Part shown: one piece after another, positions 1 to 8,668 of the stretch | Layout: each line of letters opens with the position of its first letter | Numbering within the stretch: the stretch's first letter is position 1 | Assembly: GCA_023253325.1 (NCBI GenBank) | Contig: JALRGY010000008.1 | Span: 1 to 33,377, forward strand | Direction: 5' to 3' | Length of the DNA stretch: 33,377 nucleotides | From: Candidatus Nanopelagicales bacterium | GTDB lineage: Bacteria > Actinomycetota > Actinomycetes > S36-B12 | Notes under the pieces: model-generated | The model's input: only the letters and a program-made list of their open reading frames with translations | The model's database searches: none | Told to the model about the DNA's origin: nothing | Position numbers and translations under genes: made by a program

Positions 1-269
1 CAGGGATGCGCTGGCGCAAGGACCCTGACCTGTTACGGGCATACTCACGCGCGTCATGGCTGTGGGTTCTGTTGAACGTTGTGCGCGCGGCGGTTCAAGT
101 CCCACTCATCCAAGGTGAAGACCTTTGGGCCTTGGCCGCAGTAAGACCAATCTTTTATCTCATGGTGATTGGCGTCGTTCTCTGGTCCTGGCGCGTGATC
201 AAGAAAGCACTGCCCGCAGACCATCCCGGTATCCGCTCACCACGCATTCCTGGCGAGGTCCAGAACTAA
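1..269 (+). CDS. DUF3159 family membrane protein, C-terminal part (cut by left edge)
   Basis: The reading frame is open to the first base, so the true start lies outside the window; about 88 codons remain. Visible residues include RAYSRASWLW followed by two hydrophobic segments (LNVVRAAVQVPLI and YLMVIGVVLWSW) and a short basic tail. This arrangement matches the C-terminal part of actinobacterial DUF3159 integral membrane proteins as I remember them. The function of the family is not established. The gene converges on the Nei/Fpg gene with only two bases between the two stops, leaving no room for a separate terminator. Confidence 0.7.
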   Translation, partial: GMRWRKDPDLLRAYSRASWLWVLLNVVRAAVQVPLIQGEDLWALAAVRPIFYLMVIGVVLWSWRVIKKALPADHPGIRSPRIPGEVQN

Positions 270-271
270 AC

Positions 272-1072
272 TCACTTTTGACATTGGGGGCACCAAAAGA
301 GGTTTCGCCCTTGCATTGACGTCACCAGGATTTCACTGCCACACACGTGACACGGCTTGCCATCCCTGCGGTACACATAAACCTCTCCCCCGTGGCGGTC
401 TTCACGTGCCTTGCGTTTCATGGCCCGCGGTTCATGCTCCGGATACACGGTGTCAATGCGACCTGACCGGACTCCTGCTTTCATCAGCACACACAGGTCT
501 TCCCACATGACATCAAAGGTTTCATTGGTCAGAGATGATCCCGGGTCATTGGGATTGATGTTGTGACGAAACAAAACTTCAGCTCGATAGATGTTCCCCA
601 CACCCGCAAATAATTTTTGATCCATCAGCAGCGCACCGATCGGCGCGGAGCTGGAAAGAACCTTTTCACGCGTTGCGCTGGGATCATCGCGCCTGATGGG
701 GTCTGGTCCAATGCGACGTCGGATTTCCTTCGATTCCGTGCTCGTGACTAGCGAACACGCATTCGGCCCCCGCAACTCGGCACATGCCTCAGGCGTAATG
801 ATTCGAAGCCTGATCAGCCCTTTAGGTTCCGGAGGTAATTCAACAAACGTCCATTTGCCGTACAGCCCTAGATGTACATGAATTTCGTTAGAATCAGCGA
901 ACTTGATAAACAGGTGCTTGCCGCGGGCCTCGGCCTTGGTTAACACGGACCCCGTCACCTGCTGGGCAGAGTCACTGAATCTCCCCTGCGGGCTATCAAC
1001 GGCAACCGGTTGCCGCCCAAAGAGCTTGGTGATCTCTTTGGCCTGTCGGTGAACTACGTGCCCTTCAGGCAC
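272..1072 (-). CDS. nei: Fpg/Nei family DNA glycosylase (endonuclease VIII-like)
   Basis: Base-excision repair enzyme of the Fpg/Nei superfamily, expected to remove oxidised bases and cut the abasic strand by beta/delta elimination. The N-terminus MPEGH gives the catalytic Pro2-Glu3 pair after Met removal; Glu3 followed by GH rather than LPEVE favours Nei over MutM. Lys52 in RGKHLFIKF is the expected beta-hairpin lysine. The helix-two-turn-helix is at DQKLFAGVGNIYRAE, and a C-terminal zinc finger has Cys241, Cys244, Cys261 and Cys264. The length, 266 aa, is normal. The start is a GTG that overlaps the aldolase TAG stop by one base (TAGTG), so it is the last gene of a coupled operon. Mycobacterial Nei2 (Rv2464c) occupies the matching genomic context. 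Confidence 0.92.
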   Translation of the reverse strand: MPEGHVVHRQAKEITKLFGRQPVAVDSPQGRFSDSAQQVTGSVLTKAEARGKHLFIKFADSNEIHVHLGLYGKWTFVELPPEPKGLIRLRIITPEACAELRGPNACSLVTSTESKEIRRRIGPDPIRRDDPSATREKVLSSSAPIGALLMDQKLFAGVGNIYRAEVLFRHNINPNDPGSSLTNETFDVMWEDLCVLMKAGVRSGRIDTVYPEHEPRAMKRKAREDRHGGEVYVYRRDGKPCHVCGSEILVTSMQGRNLFWCPQCQK

Positions 1073-2139
1073 TAACCCGCCATTGCCTTTTCAATGTCAG
1101 CGACAAATAGATCAATGTCATTGGGCTTGGTATCCCATGAGCACATCCAGCGGACCAGATCTGGAGCATCCCAGGTGTAAAAACGCCACTTGGTTTGGAG
1201 TCGCTCAACAACGTCAGCCGGCATGCGAGCAAAAACTGCATTGGCATCTACAGGTGAGGCGATTGTGATGCCCCTAATGCCTTCTACTTTCTCTGCCAGA
1301 TACTGAGCCATCTCATTGGCGTGGCGTGCACTGCGCAACCACAGGTCATCGCTGAGCATGGCAATCATTTGTGCCGAGGCAAAACGCATCTTGCTGTTGA
1401 GTTGCATGAAAGATTTTCTGAAGTACTCGACACCCTGAACAACTTCCGGGTTCAGCACAACTATGACTTCACCCATGAGCATCCCATTCTTTGTCCCACC
1501 AAAGGAAAGAATGTCAACGCCTGCGTTGATGGTCATGTCAGCAACGGAGCAATCTAGTGACACCACCGCGTTGGCCAAACGAGCACCGTCCATGTGCACG
1601 CGAAGACCCAACTCATGGGCGCATTCACTGAGAGCTGTGATTTCCTCGATCGAATAGACAGACCCCAACTCAGTTGATTGCGCAATGGTGATTGCCCCGG
1701 GCTGCGCATAATGCACAAAACCGAAGTCATGTGCTGCCGAAAGAACAGCGTCAGGCGTGAGCTTTCCATTCACCTCAGGCACTGTCCAGAGTTTGATTCC
1801 TGCGACCTTTTCAGGCGCGCCACCTTCATCCATGTTGACGTGGGCAGTCTTGGTGCAAATCACCGCTTCCCATTGGCGAGTTATAGAGGAGAGTGCAACA
1901 ACGTTGGCCCCCGTGCCGTTGAATACCGGGTAAACACCCACCTCTTGGCCAAAGAGCCCCACCATGCGTTCGTGGAGTTCCGCGGTGATCAGGTCGTCGC
2001 CATAAGCGACTTGATGCCCTGAGTTCACACGAACCAATGCTTTGAGCACCTCGGGGTGCACACCTGCGTAGTTGTCACTGGCAAACCCTCGCCAGGCCTG
2101 GGTTGTGACTGAAGCTGATGTGCCTTCTGAATTGCTCAT
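1072..2139 (-). CDS. ltaE: Low-specificity L-threonine aldolase (PLP enzyme)
   Basis: Fold-type I PLP enzyme expected to split L-threonine or L-allo-threonine into glycine and acetaldehyde in the cytosol. The N-terminal FASDNYAGVHPEVL block, the HVNMDEGG region, RVHMDGARLANA and the PLP-binding lysine in SFGGTKNG (about residue 217) are characteristic. The length from this start is 355 aa, normal for the family. I chose the ATG at 2139 because it forms an ATGA overlap with the stop of the upstream DCC gene; a longer frame to 2190 would only add residues without homology inside that gene. Third gene of the minus-strand operon. Confidence 0.9.
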   Translation of the reverse strand: MSNSEGTSASVTTQAWRGFASDNYAGVHPEVLKALVRVNSGHQVAYGDDLITAELHERMVGLFGQEVGVYPVFNGTGANVVALSSITRQWEAVICTKTAHVNMDEGGAPEKVAGIKLWTVPEVNGKLTPDAVLSAAHDFGFVHYAQPGAITIAQSTELGSVYSIEEITALSECAHELGLRVHMDGARLANAVVSLDCSVADMTINAGVDILSFGGTKNGMLMGEVIVVLNPEVVQGVEYFRKSFMQLNSKMRFASAQMIAMLSDDLWLRSARHANEMAQYLAEKVEGIRGITIASPVDANAVFARMPADVVERLQTKWRFYTWDAPDLVRWMCSWDTKPNDIDLFVADIEKAMAG

Positions 2140-2510
2140 GTGCTGCAGTATTCCCGAGTCGGGAATCGCCACCGATTCCGAGCCACCCAACGGTAGGTGG
2201 CCTCCGCCACGGGCAGAACCGCGGGCGCGGCAATCACCACACCCACCCAGCGCAATTTACTCACAAGAAAAACCTGTGAAACAGCGCGTGCACCCCCATA
2301 AACCTGATGCTGCGCATCAACAAAAACAACTTCGCGGGTGCAGCGCTCTGCCGTGACCCCCGTCGGTTGCCGCCCAAAATCAACTGATTGCGATGGCACG
2401 AATTCGCAGCGAGCACCAATTTTGACCGCGAGCCGCACGGACTTGCGGCAGATGCCGCACTGACCATCGAAAATGCAGATTCCGCGAGAACTTGAAGTTG
2501 ATTTAATCAA
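2136..2510 (-). CDS. DCC family thiol-disulfide oxidoreductase-like protein (DUF393)
   Basis: Small protein carrying the DxxCxxC signature as FDGQCGICRKSV near its N-terminus, which defines the DUF393/DCC family. Family members are predicted thioredoxin-like redox proteins, mostly without a proven substrate. The start is uncertain. A TTG at 2510 sits 8 bases after an AGAAGG ribosome-binding site and overlaps the upstream stop by only 8 bases, giving a compact protein of about 124 aa; this is my preferred choice. An ATG at 2546 or TTG at 2570 would overlap the upstream gene by 44 to 68 bases. Its stop overlaps the aldolase start (ATGA), and the upstream partner is another thioredoxin-fold protein. 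Confidence 0.8.
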   Translation of the reverse strand: MIKSTSSSRGICIFDGQCGICRKSVRLAVKIGARCEFVPSQSVDFGRQPTGVTAERCTREVVFVDAQHQVYGGARAVSQVFLVSKLRWVGVVIAAPAVLPVAEATYRWVARNRWRFPTREYCST

Positions 2511-3120
2511 AGGATGGACCTTCTGTCCGGGTGCGCTTGAGTTCATAAAAACCTGGGACCGAAGCGACAAGGACAGCGCCGTCCCACAACTTTCCAGCTT
2601 GATCGCCCACAGGAATCGGGGTAATCACCGGGCCAAAGAATTCAATCGGGTTGCCATCAGGACCGGGAAGTGAAATCACCGGTGTGCCCACATCGCTTCC
2701 CACCAACGCGATCACTCGCTCATGACTCGCTCGCAATTGTTCATCAAAATCGGTTGTGTTCATGGCGGTTGCGAGTTCAGCGGGCAGACCGCATTCGGAC
2801 AAAGATTCAGCAATGATTTGCTGGAGATCCTTTCGGTCTTCTCGAAAGATTCGCGTGCCAAGCGCCGTGTACAAGGCGTCAAGCACTCCCTTGCCAAACT
2901 GGGCCTCCGCTGCAATGCACACCCGTACGGGGCCCCATGCAGATTTCATGAGCTCCACATAATCCGCAGGCAGCTCTTTACCCTCATTGAGCACGGCCAG
3001 AGACATCACGCTCCAGGTGACTTTGACGTCGCGAACTTTCTCGACCTCTTTCATCCACCGAGAAGTGATCCACGCCCACGGGCACAGTGGGTCAAACCAG
3101 AACTCAACATCGGTCGCCAT
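2503..3120 (-). CDS. DsbA-fold, mycothiol-dependent nitroreductase-like protein (Rv2466c family)
   Basis: 205 aa cytosolic protein with a DsbA/thioredoxin fold and no signal peptide. The N-terminus FWFDPLCPWAW followed by TSRWM, and the later GTPVISLPG (cis-Pro loop), match the actinobacterial Rv2466c group, whose Mycobacterium tuberculosis member is a mycothiol-dependent oxidoreductase that activates nitro compounds. Here the active site is Cys13-Pro-Trp-Ala16, so the second cysteine of a CxxC pair is absent. First gene of a four-gene operon. No ribosome-binding site is visible: the six bases before ATG are GTCCTA, preceded by AAGAAT, which could be the -10 element of a leaderless transcript. 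Confidence 0.85.
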   Translation of the reverse strand: MATDVEFWFDPLCPWAWITSRWMKEVEKVRDVKVTWSVMSLAVLNEGKELPADYVELMKSAWGPVRVCIAAEAQFGKGVLDALYTALGTRIFREDRKDLQQIIAESLSECGLPAELATAMNTTDFDEQLRASHERVIALVGSDVGTPVISLPGPDGNPIEFFGPVITPIPVGDQAGKLWDGAVLVASVPGFYELKRTRTEGPSFD

Positions 3121-3236
3121 TAGGACATTCTTTCATGCAGGCAAGCAGCCCGCTGAGCGAACAGTTACAGGTACAGGAATAACCAGTTCAGCCCACGCCT
3201 CTCGCTCCGACCCGTGCACCGTGCAAAGATTTGGTC

Positions 3237-5813
3237 ATGACTGACACCCAGGCAACAGAGTCCCGTTCCGAGAACATCACCCGCGCTGAAGCAGCACGGC
3301 GATCGCAATTGATTTCGGTGACTTCCTACGACGTTGTTCTCGATGTCACGTCAACAGGCCCGACATTCCCCACCGAGACAACCGTGGTGTTTGCCTGCAA
3401 CGAACCCGGTGCCTCCACGTGGATCGATCTCATTGCCCCTGACGTGAATTCAGTCATCCTGAACGGGACCGCCCTCGATGTGAGTGCCGTTGTCAAAGGA
3501 GCTCGTATTGATCTGCCCAACTTGGAGGCGATGAACACCGCCGTCATCACGGCCGAGGGAAAGTTCATGAATACGGGCGAAGGGCTGCACCGTTTTGTTG
3601 ATCCTGTGGACAACGAGACCTATCTCTACACGCAGTTCGAGTCAGCCGATGCCCGCCGCATGTATGCCTGTTTTGAACAGCCTGATTTGAAAGCAATGTT
3701 CACCCTCACTGTCACGGCTCCTGCCCACTGGAAAGTGATCAGCAACTCACCCATGGCTCAGGTTATTGCTGGTGATAACACAAAGACCTGGTGGTTTGAA
3801 CCAACTCCTACGATTTCCACTTACATCACCGCACTGGTTGCCGGGCCATACTTTGAAGTTCGCGATGAATACTCAGGCCCCTACGGCACCTACCCGCTGG
3901 GGATTTTCTGCCGGCAGTCGCTCTCGCAGTATCTTGATTCTGACGAGATTTTCGAGGTCACGAAACAAGGTTTCGCATTCTTCGAAGACCAATTCAAGGT
4001 GGGCTACCCATTTGCCAAGTACGACCAGCTTTTTGTCCCTGAATTCAATGCAGGCGCAATGGAAAATGCTGGGTGCGTCACTTTCCTTGAGGACCTAATC
4101 TTTCGCAGTCGCGTGACAATTGCGGCGTATGAACAACGCGCTAACACGATTCTTCATGAACTTGCCCACATGTGGTTTGGCAACTTGGTCACCATGAGTT
4201 GGTGGGATGACCTCTGGCTCAACGAGTCATTCGCAGAGTGGGCCGCCCACCATGCAAATGTGCACGCTACTCGTTACAACGATGCGTGGACGACTTTTGC
4301 CAACCTGCGCAAGGCTTGGGCCTACCGTCAAGATCAACTGCCATCAACGCACCCAATTGCTGCTGACATGTACGACCTTGACGCTGTTCGCGTCAACTTT
4401 GATGGAATCACCTATGCCAAGGGTGCTTCAGCATTGCGCCAACTCGTTGCATGGGTCGGGGAACCCGAATTCATGGCAGGTATTGGCGTGTACTTCAACA
4501 AGCACGCCTGGGGGAACACCCAACTCAGCGATCTACTCACCGAACTCGAAACCACGAGCGGCCGCGACCTTTCAGATTGGACCCGTCAGTGGCTTCAGAC
4601 AAGTGGAGTGAATTTGCTGCGCCCACTGGTCGAAGTCGACAGCGATGGCAACTACACCAAGGTCACCATCGAGCAGGAACCACCAAGCGCCCCCGAGGGC
4701 GTCGAGCAAACGCTGCGGTCCCATCGCGTTGGCTTGGGTCTTTATGATCTGCAGGATGGAGCGCTCGTTCGTCGCGACTTCATTTCCATCGATGTCACCG
4801 GAGCACTGACTGAAGTCACAGAACTCGCTGGAGCCAAGCAACCCGAGCTGTTGTTGGTCAACGATGGCGACCTCACATTCGCCAAAGTCCGCCTCGACAC
4901 CAAGTCGTGGACAACGGCTACCCAGCATCTCGGTGGAATCTCGGACTCACTCGCCCGCGCAGTCATCTGGAGCGCTGCTTGGGATATGACTCGCGACGCT
5001 GAAGTCAGCACCGGAGAATTCCTCGCGCTCGTGCTCTCAGGCATTGAAAGTGAATCCGATGTCGGCGTTGTTTCCGGTGTCTTACGCCAATTGAGTCTTG
5101 CCATAGATCAATTTGCCGAGCCCAAGCATCGCGAGGAATACCGCCTTCGTCTCGCTGAGGCGTGCGAGCGGTTTGCGGCTGCCGCTGAAGCCGGTAGCGA
5201 TCACCAACTTGCATTCACCAAGGTATTCATTGGCAACGCAACAACCAACGCCCAACTGGAGACCGTGGCGGCCCTGCTTGATGGCACGACCACATGGCCC
5301 GGTTTGACCGTCGATACTGATTTGCGGTGGAGCATGTTGCAGGCCCTTGTCGCAGCAGGTGACCGTGGAGAGGTTGAAATCGATGCCGAACTTGAAAGCG
5401 ACAACACCGCAACCGGGAAGCGCCAAGCGACCATGGCCCTGGCCTCACGTCCAACACGAAGCGCCAAAGATGCAGCCTGGGATGCAGTGTTCAACAACAC
5501 TGAATTGCCCAACACGATCATTGAAGCAACTATCGGTGGATTCCAGGATCCAGATCAGCCTGAACTCATGGGTGCATTTGTTGATCGCTACTTTGAGCAA
5601 CTCCCTGAACTCTGGAACAAACAGACCATGGAAATGGCTCAAGTGATTACATCGGGAATGTATCCCGTATTTGTTCCATCAACGGAATTAATCGAGAAGA
5701 CGAATGCATTTCTCGCATCCACAACTATGCCCACCCAAATTCGCCTGGTTACTGAGTCACGCGATGGCGTCGAACGGGCTCTGCGAGCGCAGGCAAAAGA
5801 CGCGAGCGAATAA
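3237..5813 (+). CDS. pepN: Aminopeptidase N (M1 family zinc metallopeptidase)
   Basis: Cytosolic zinc exopeptidase releasing N-terminal amino acids from peptides. The M1 hallmarks are all present: GAMEN at about residue 273, HELAH at 307-311 giving His307, Glu308 and His311, and Glu330 in NESFAEW as the third zinc ligand. The C-terminal ERAP1-like helical domain completes a protein of 858 aa, normal for actinobacterial PepN. I use the ATG at 3237 rather than the TTG at 3231; the AAAGAT hexamer lies exactly six bases before it and no ribosome-binding site is seen. Divergent from the nitroreductase operon across 116 bases. Its last ten codons and stop are duplicated just downstream. Confidence 0.95.
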   Translation: MTDTQATESRSENITRAEAARRSQLISVTSYDVVLDVTSTGPTFPTETTVVFACNEPGASTWIDLIAPDVNSVILNGTALDVSAVVKGARIDLPNLEAMNTAVITAEGKFMNTGEGLHRFVDPVDNETYLYTQFESADARRMYACFEQPDLKAMFTLTVTAPAHWKVISNSPMAQVIAGDNTKTWWFEPTPTISTYITALVAGPYFEVRDEYSGPYGTYPLGIFCRQSLSQYLDSDEIFEVTKQGFAFFEDQFKVGYPFAKYDQLFVPEFNAGAMENAGCVTFLEDLIFRSRVTIAAYEQRANTILHELAHMWFGNLVTMSWWDDLWLNESFAEWAAHHANVHATRYNDAWTTFANLRKAWAYRQDQLPSTHPIAADMYDLDAVRVNFDGITYAKGASALRQLVAWVGEPEFMAGIGVYFNKHAWGNTQLSDLLTELETTSGRDLSDWTRQWLQTSGVNLLRPLVEVDSDGNYTKVTIEQEPPSAPEGVEQTLRSHRVGLGLYDLQDGALVRRDFISIDVTGALTEVTELAGAKQPELLLVNDGDLTFAKVRLDTKSWTTATQHLGGISDSLARAVIWSAAWDMTRDAEVSTGEFLALVLSGIESESDVGVVSGVLRQLSLAIDQFAEPKHREEYRLRLAEACERFAAAAEAGSDHQLAFTKVFIGNATTNAQLETVAALLDGTTTWPGLTVDTDLRWSMLQALVAAGDRGEVEIDAELESDNTATGKRQATMALASRPTRSAKDAAWDAVFNNTELPNTIIEATIGGFQDPDQPELMGAFVDRYFEQLPELWNKQTMEMAQVITSGMYPVFVPSTELIEKTNAFLASTTMPTQIRLVTESRDGVERALRAQAKDASE

Positions 5814-5848
5814 AAACGAGCGCAGGCAAAGAACGCGAGCGAATAAAC
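5784..5848 (+). repeat. 33-bp tandem duplication across the pepN stop codon
   Basis: Two near-identical copies with a 33-base period: 5784-5815 covers the last codons and stop of pepN, and 5817-5848 repeats them with a small AAGA/AGAA difference. Because the period is a multiple of three, the second stop (5844-5846) is in frame with the first. A read-through of the first stop would therefore add eleven residues and stop again. Confidence 0.9.
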
Positions 5849-5868
5849 CCAGGGAATTTGCTCGGGGG

Positions 5869-6246
5869 CTAGGCCGGTTCGTCGAGGTGGTAAACCTTGG
5901 GCTTGCGGGCATGCTCGGCAAGAACTGCGAGGGCTTCACGGATTCCACCAACGATGTCACCCGCGGTCATGCATGACTGGAAGGCAAGGACGGCAAACTC
6001 ACAGGATCGATCATCGAGCACCACATGGGCTTCCGAACCTGTGATGATGTCCAAGGTTTGGGCCTGCGGGTCCAGTGCGATGAGTACTGACGACTCGGGG
6101 GTTGGGAGTTCAGCGAGGCGAGCAAGCGCGGATTCGCGGCCGTTGGCCAGTTCACCGATGTAAACACCGAAGGACAGGCCCGAGATTTCGCGAGCCAGTG
6201 CTACGGCCCGCTTGATTTCGCTACGAGAAGCGTTACCAATTTGCAT
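5869..6246 (-). CDS. DUF5130 family protein
   Basis: 125 aa soluble protein without a signal peptide. The pattern GVYIGELANGRESALARLAE, then VLIALDPQAQTLDIITG and VLDDRSCEFAVLA, is that of DUF5130, an actinobacterial family related in shape to TPM-domain proteins; its role is unknown. The start is the ATG at 6246, because GGAGG lies five bases upstream; a GTG 12 bases earlier is less likely. The gene overlaps the end of the small membrane-protein gene upstream, so the two are probably co-translated. It converges with pepN across a short gap containing the 33-bp duplication. The mycobacterial counterpart next to pepN is Rv2468c. Confidence 0.8.
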   Translation of the reverse strand: MQIGNASRSEIKRAVALAREISGLSFGVYIGELANGRESALARLAELPTPESSVLIALDPQAQTLDIITGSEAHVVLDDRSCEFAVLAFQSCMTAGDIVGGIREALAVLAEHARKPKVYHLDEPA

Positions 6247-6490
6247 GTGCACCTCCACGGGTCAACACAGCCGCTTGCGCCGAGATCTCAGCCGGGACAA
6301 TCGAGGGATTTGGGGCTGCTGAACCGCTGACGATGAATACGGCATCCGCGCTGGTGGCGTCATCGAGATCAGTGGTCGCGCCCTCCCTGCTATTCCGCGT
6401 CCAAGAGGGGGCGGCGGCGATCACATAAATGATGGCTGCGAGGAGTAGAGGGATTCCAAGAAAAATGAGGATTGCTTGGCCTGAAGTCAC
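6233..6490 (-). CDS. Small single-pass membrane protein, unknown function
   Basis: 85 aa with one clear N-terminal transmembrane helix (AILIFLGIPLLLAAIIYVIA) and a hydrophilic tail containing a Ser/Ala/Pro-rich stretch. The start is a GTG (protein begins MTSGQ). It overlaps the DUF5130 start by 14 bases, so the two genes likely form a unit. I recognise no domain. It is divergent from prolyl oligopeptidase with 48 bases between the starts, which must hold both promoters. Confidence 0.65.
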   Translation of the reverse strand: MTSGQAILIFLGIPLLLAAIIYVIAAAPSWTRNSREGATTDLDDATSADAVFIVSGSAAPNPSIVPAEISAQAAVLTRGGAHANW

Positions 6491-6526
6491 ACCCCAAGCC
6501 TAATGCGATCAAATCCTGGCAGCGCG

Positions 6527-6532
6527 TACGGT
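6527..6532 (+). promoter_or_regulatory. Putative -10 element (TACGGT) of a leaderless prolyl oligopeptidase mRNA
   Basis: TACGGT fits the actinobacterial TANNNT -10 pattern and lies exactly six bases (GGTCAC) before the ATG at 6539. Transcription would then start at or next to the start codon. No ribosome-binding site precedes that ATG, in keeping with a leaderless message. Confidence 0.45.
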
Positions 6533-6538
6533 GGTCAC

Positions 6539-8659
6539 ATGGAAACCGTTAGCCCCGAGTACCCCAGCCTCCTTGATTCCGGAATCGTCGATGACTTTCA
6601 CGGCACACCGGTTCCCGATCCCTTTCGATACCTCGAGGACCCCACCGACCCTCGAACAGTGGAATGGCTTCAGTCACAAAACAACCTGATGGCAAATGAG
6701 CGCGCCACCTGGGCCACTCGAGAGCAATTTGGTGAGCGTGTGGGCGAACTCTTGGGGTCCGGCGCGATTTCCCCGCCGTATATCCGCGGTAACCGGACCT
6801 TTTACACAAAGCGTAATCCTGGCCAACAATTCGCAGTCCTTTATGTTCGTGAGACATCAGATGACCACACCAACCCGACAACCGAGCGGGTGCTGATTGA
6901 TCCGATCGCACTGGACCCCGAAGGGCACACCACACTGGACAGCTGGCAACCTTCCAAAGAAGGTGATCTGCTTGCTTACCAACTAAGCGAGGGTGGTGAT
7001 GAGGAAGCATCGGTTTACGTCATGAAAGTGGACACCTGCGAAATTATCGAAGGACCGATTGACCGCTGTCGCTATTCGCCCATTGCCTGGCTACTTGGTG
7101 GTTCCGCCTACTACTACGTGCGGCGAATCGCCCCTGAGTTGTTGCCAGAAAGTGAACGGCACTTCCACCGAAGGGTGTATCTGCATCGCGTTGGAGCCGA
7201 CCCCGAAACTGATGAACTTGTATTCGGCGCCGGAATGACCATGACAAACTATTACGGAGTTTCCGTCTCGCGTGATGGGCGCTGGCTTGAAATCTCTGCA
7301 TCCGAGGGGACCGAACCGCGCAATGACCTGTGGGTCGCAGACCTCACCAAATCCGATCCATCCAGCCCGCAACTGGAACTGGTCCAAGGCGATGTCGATG
7401 CTCAAACATCAATCAGCTTCGGTCGCGATGGTCGGGCCTACATTGTCACCGATCGCAATGCTCCACGCGGAACAATCCTGGTCACAAAACTGGGACACTG
7501 GAATCCCAATTCATGGAAAACACTGATCCCCGAGGATGACGACTCGGTACTCGAGTCGGTCACATTGCTGGACTCGCCCGAATTGAATGAGGATCAGCTA
7601 CTCGTTGTTCGCACCCGCCACGGCGTCGCAGAGATGTCAGTCCTGAAAGCAAGTAACGGTGAGTTCATGTACCAGGTGGATCTCCCGGGCGCAGGAACAA
7701 TTGGCGGCCCTGTTGAACATATCGATGGCGGGCCAATTACCTGGATTGTTTACACCGATCACACCACTGTCCCTCAGGTGTATGAGTTTGACGCGCGAAC
7801 GCGTTCACTGACACTGTTCGCGAAACCCCCAGGAAGCGTTGAAACACCCAAGGTTTTCTCGCGTCAAGTCGAGTACACATCCAAGGACGGCACGGTGGTT
7901 CGCATGTTTGTGATCTCACCAACTGAATCTCCAACCACACCACGACCAACAATTCTTTATGGCTATGGCGGCTTTGGCATTCCACTACAACCCGGGTTCA
8001 GCGCCGCGATTCTCGCCTGGGTTGAAGCAGGGGGCGTGTGGGCGATCGCGAACCTTCGCGGTGGAGGTGAGGAGGGTGAAGACTGGCATCGCGCAGGCAT
8101 GTTGGGCAATAAACAAAATGTGTTTGATGACTTCCATGCTGCAGCCGAATTCCTTGTCGCCCAAGGCTGGACCAGCAGCGAGCAGTTAGGAATTTACGGT
8201 GGCTCCAATGGCGGACTCCTCGTTGGCGCCGCCATGACACAGCGCCCCGAGCTCTACAACGCCGTCGTGTGCGTTGCTCCCCTGTTGGACATGATTCGTT
8301 ACGTTGAAAGTGAACTCGGACCCACATGGACTGTTGAGTATGGAGATCCGGCCGACGCAGAACAATTTCGTTGGTTGTACTCGTACTCTCCCTACCATCA
8401 AGTGAAACCGAATACGGACTACCCCGCGACCATGTTTGCCATTTTTGATAACGACACTCGAACAGATCCCATGCACGGACGCAAAATGGCCGCAATGGTG
8501 CAGCGGGAGACAAAGGGCACCCGACCGATTTTGGTGCGCACGGAACAAAATGTTGGACATGGAGCACGTGCACTCAATAAATCGGTAGAAGAAAGCGCAG
8601 ACACATTGGCGTTCATGGCACAGTGGACAGGGCTAACTACACTTACTACGAAACAGTAG
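6539..8659 (+). CDS. Prolyl oligopeptidase family serine peptidase (S9A)
   Basis: 706 aa cytosolic serine peptidase with an N-terminal beta-propeller and C-terminal alpha/beta-hydrolase domain. The N-terminal DPFRYLED block is typical of S9A. The catalytic triad is readable as Ser556 in GGSNGG, Asp639 in DNDTRTDP and His674 in NVGHGA. Family members cut short peptides after proline; oligopeptidase B-like activity is less likely but not excluded. The ATG at 6539 gives a normal N-terminus (METVSPEYP) and has a -10-like hexamer six bases upstream; an ATG at 6503 would add 12 residues of no visible homology. The stop overlaps the ribosome-binding site of the next gene. Confidence 0.93.
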   Translation: METVSPEYPSLLDSGIVDDFHGTPVPDPFRYLEDPTDPRTVEWLQSQNNLMANERATWATREQFGERVGELLGSGAISPPYIRGNRTFYTKRNPGQQFAVLYVRETSDDHTNPTTERVLIDPIALDPEGHTTLDSWQPSKEGDLLAYQLSEGGDEEASVYVMKVDTCEIIEGPIDRCRYSPIAWLLGGSAYYYVRRIAPELLPESERHFHRRVYLHRVGADPETDELVFGAGMTMTNYYGVSVSRDGRWLEISASEGTEPRNDLWVADLTKSDPSSPQLELVQGDVDAQTSISFGRDGRAYIVTDRNAPRGTILVTKLGHWNPNSWKTLIPEDDDSVLESVTLLDSPELNEDQLLVVRTRHGVAEMSVLKASNGEFMYQVDLPGAGTIGGPVEHIDGGPITWIVYTDHTTVPQVYEFDARTRSLTLFAKPPGSVETPKVFSRQVEYTSKDGTVVRMFVISPTESPTTPRPTILYGYGGFGIPLQPGFSAAILAWVEAGGVWAIANLRGGGEEGEDWHRAGMLGNKQNVFDDFHAAAEFLVAQGWTSSEQLGIYGGSNGGLLVGAAMTQRPELYNAVVCVAPLLDMIRYVESELGPTWTVEYGDPADAEQFRWLYSYSPYHQVKPNTDYPATMFAIFDNDTRTDPMHGRKMAAMVQRETKGTRPILVRTEQNVGHGARALNKSVEESADTLAFMAQWTGLTTLTTKQ

Positions 8660-8668
8660 GAGTTCCTC

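Noticed and set aside
2722..3123. A 133-codon plus-strand frame opposite the nitroreductase-like gene
   Set aside because: It is antisense to a gene with clear family motifs and has no recognisable features.
7998..8573. A 191-codon open frame antisense to prolyl oligopeptidase
   Set aside because: It is opposite the catalytic domain coding sequence, is rich in Arg, Cys and Ser as antisense frames often are, and shows no domain.
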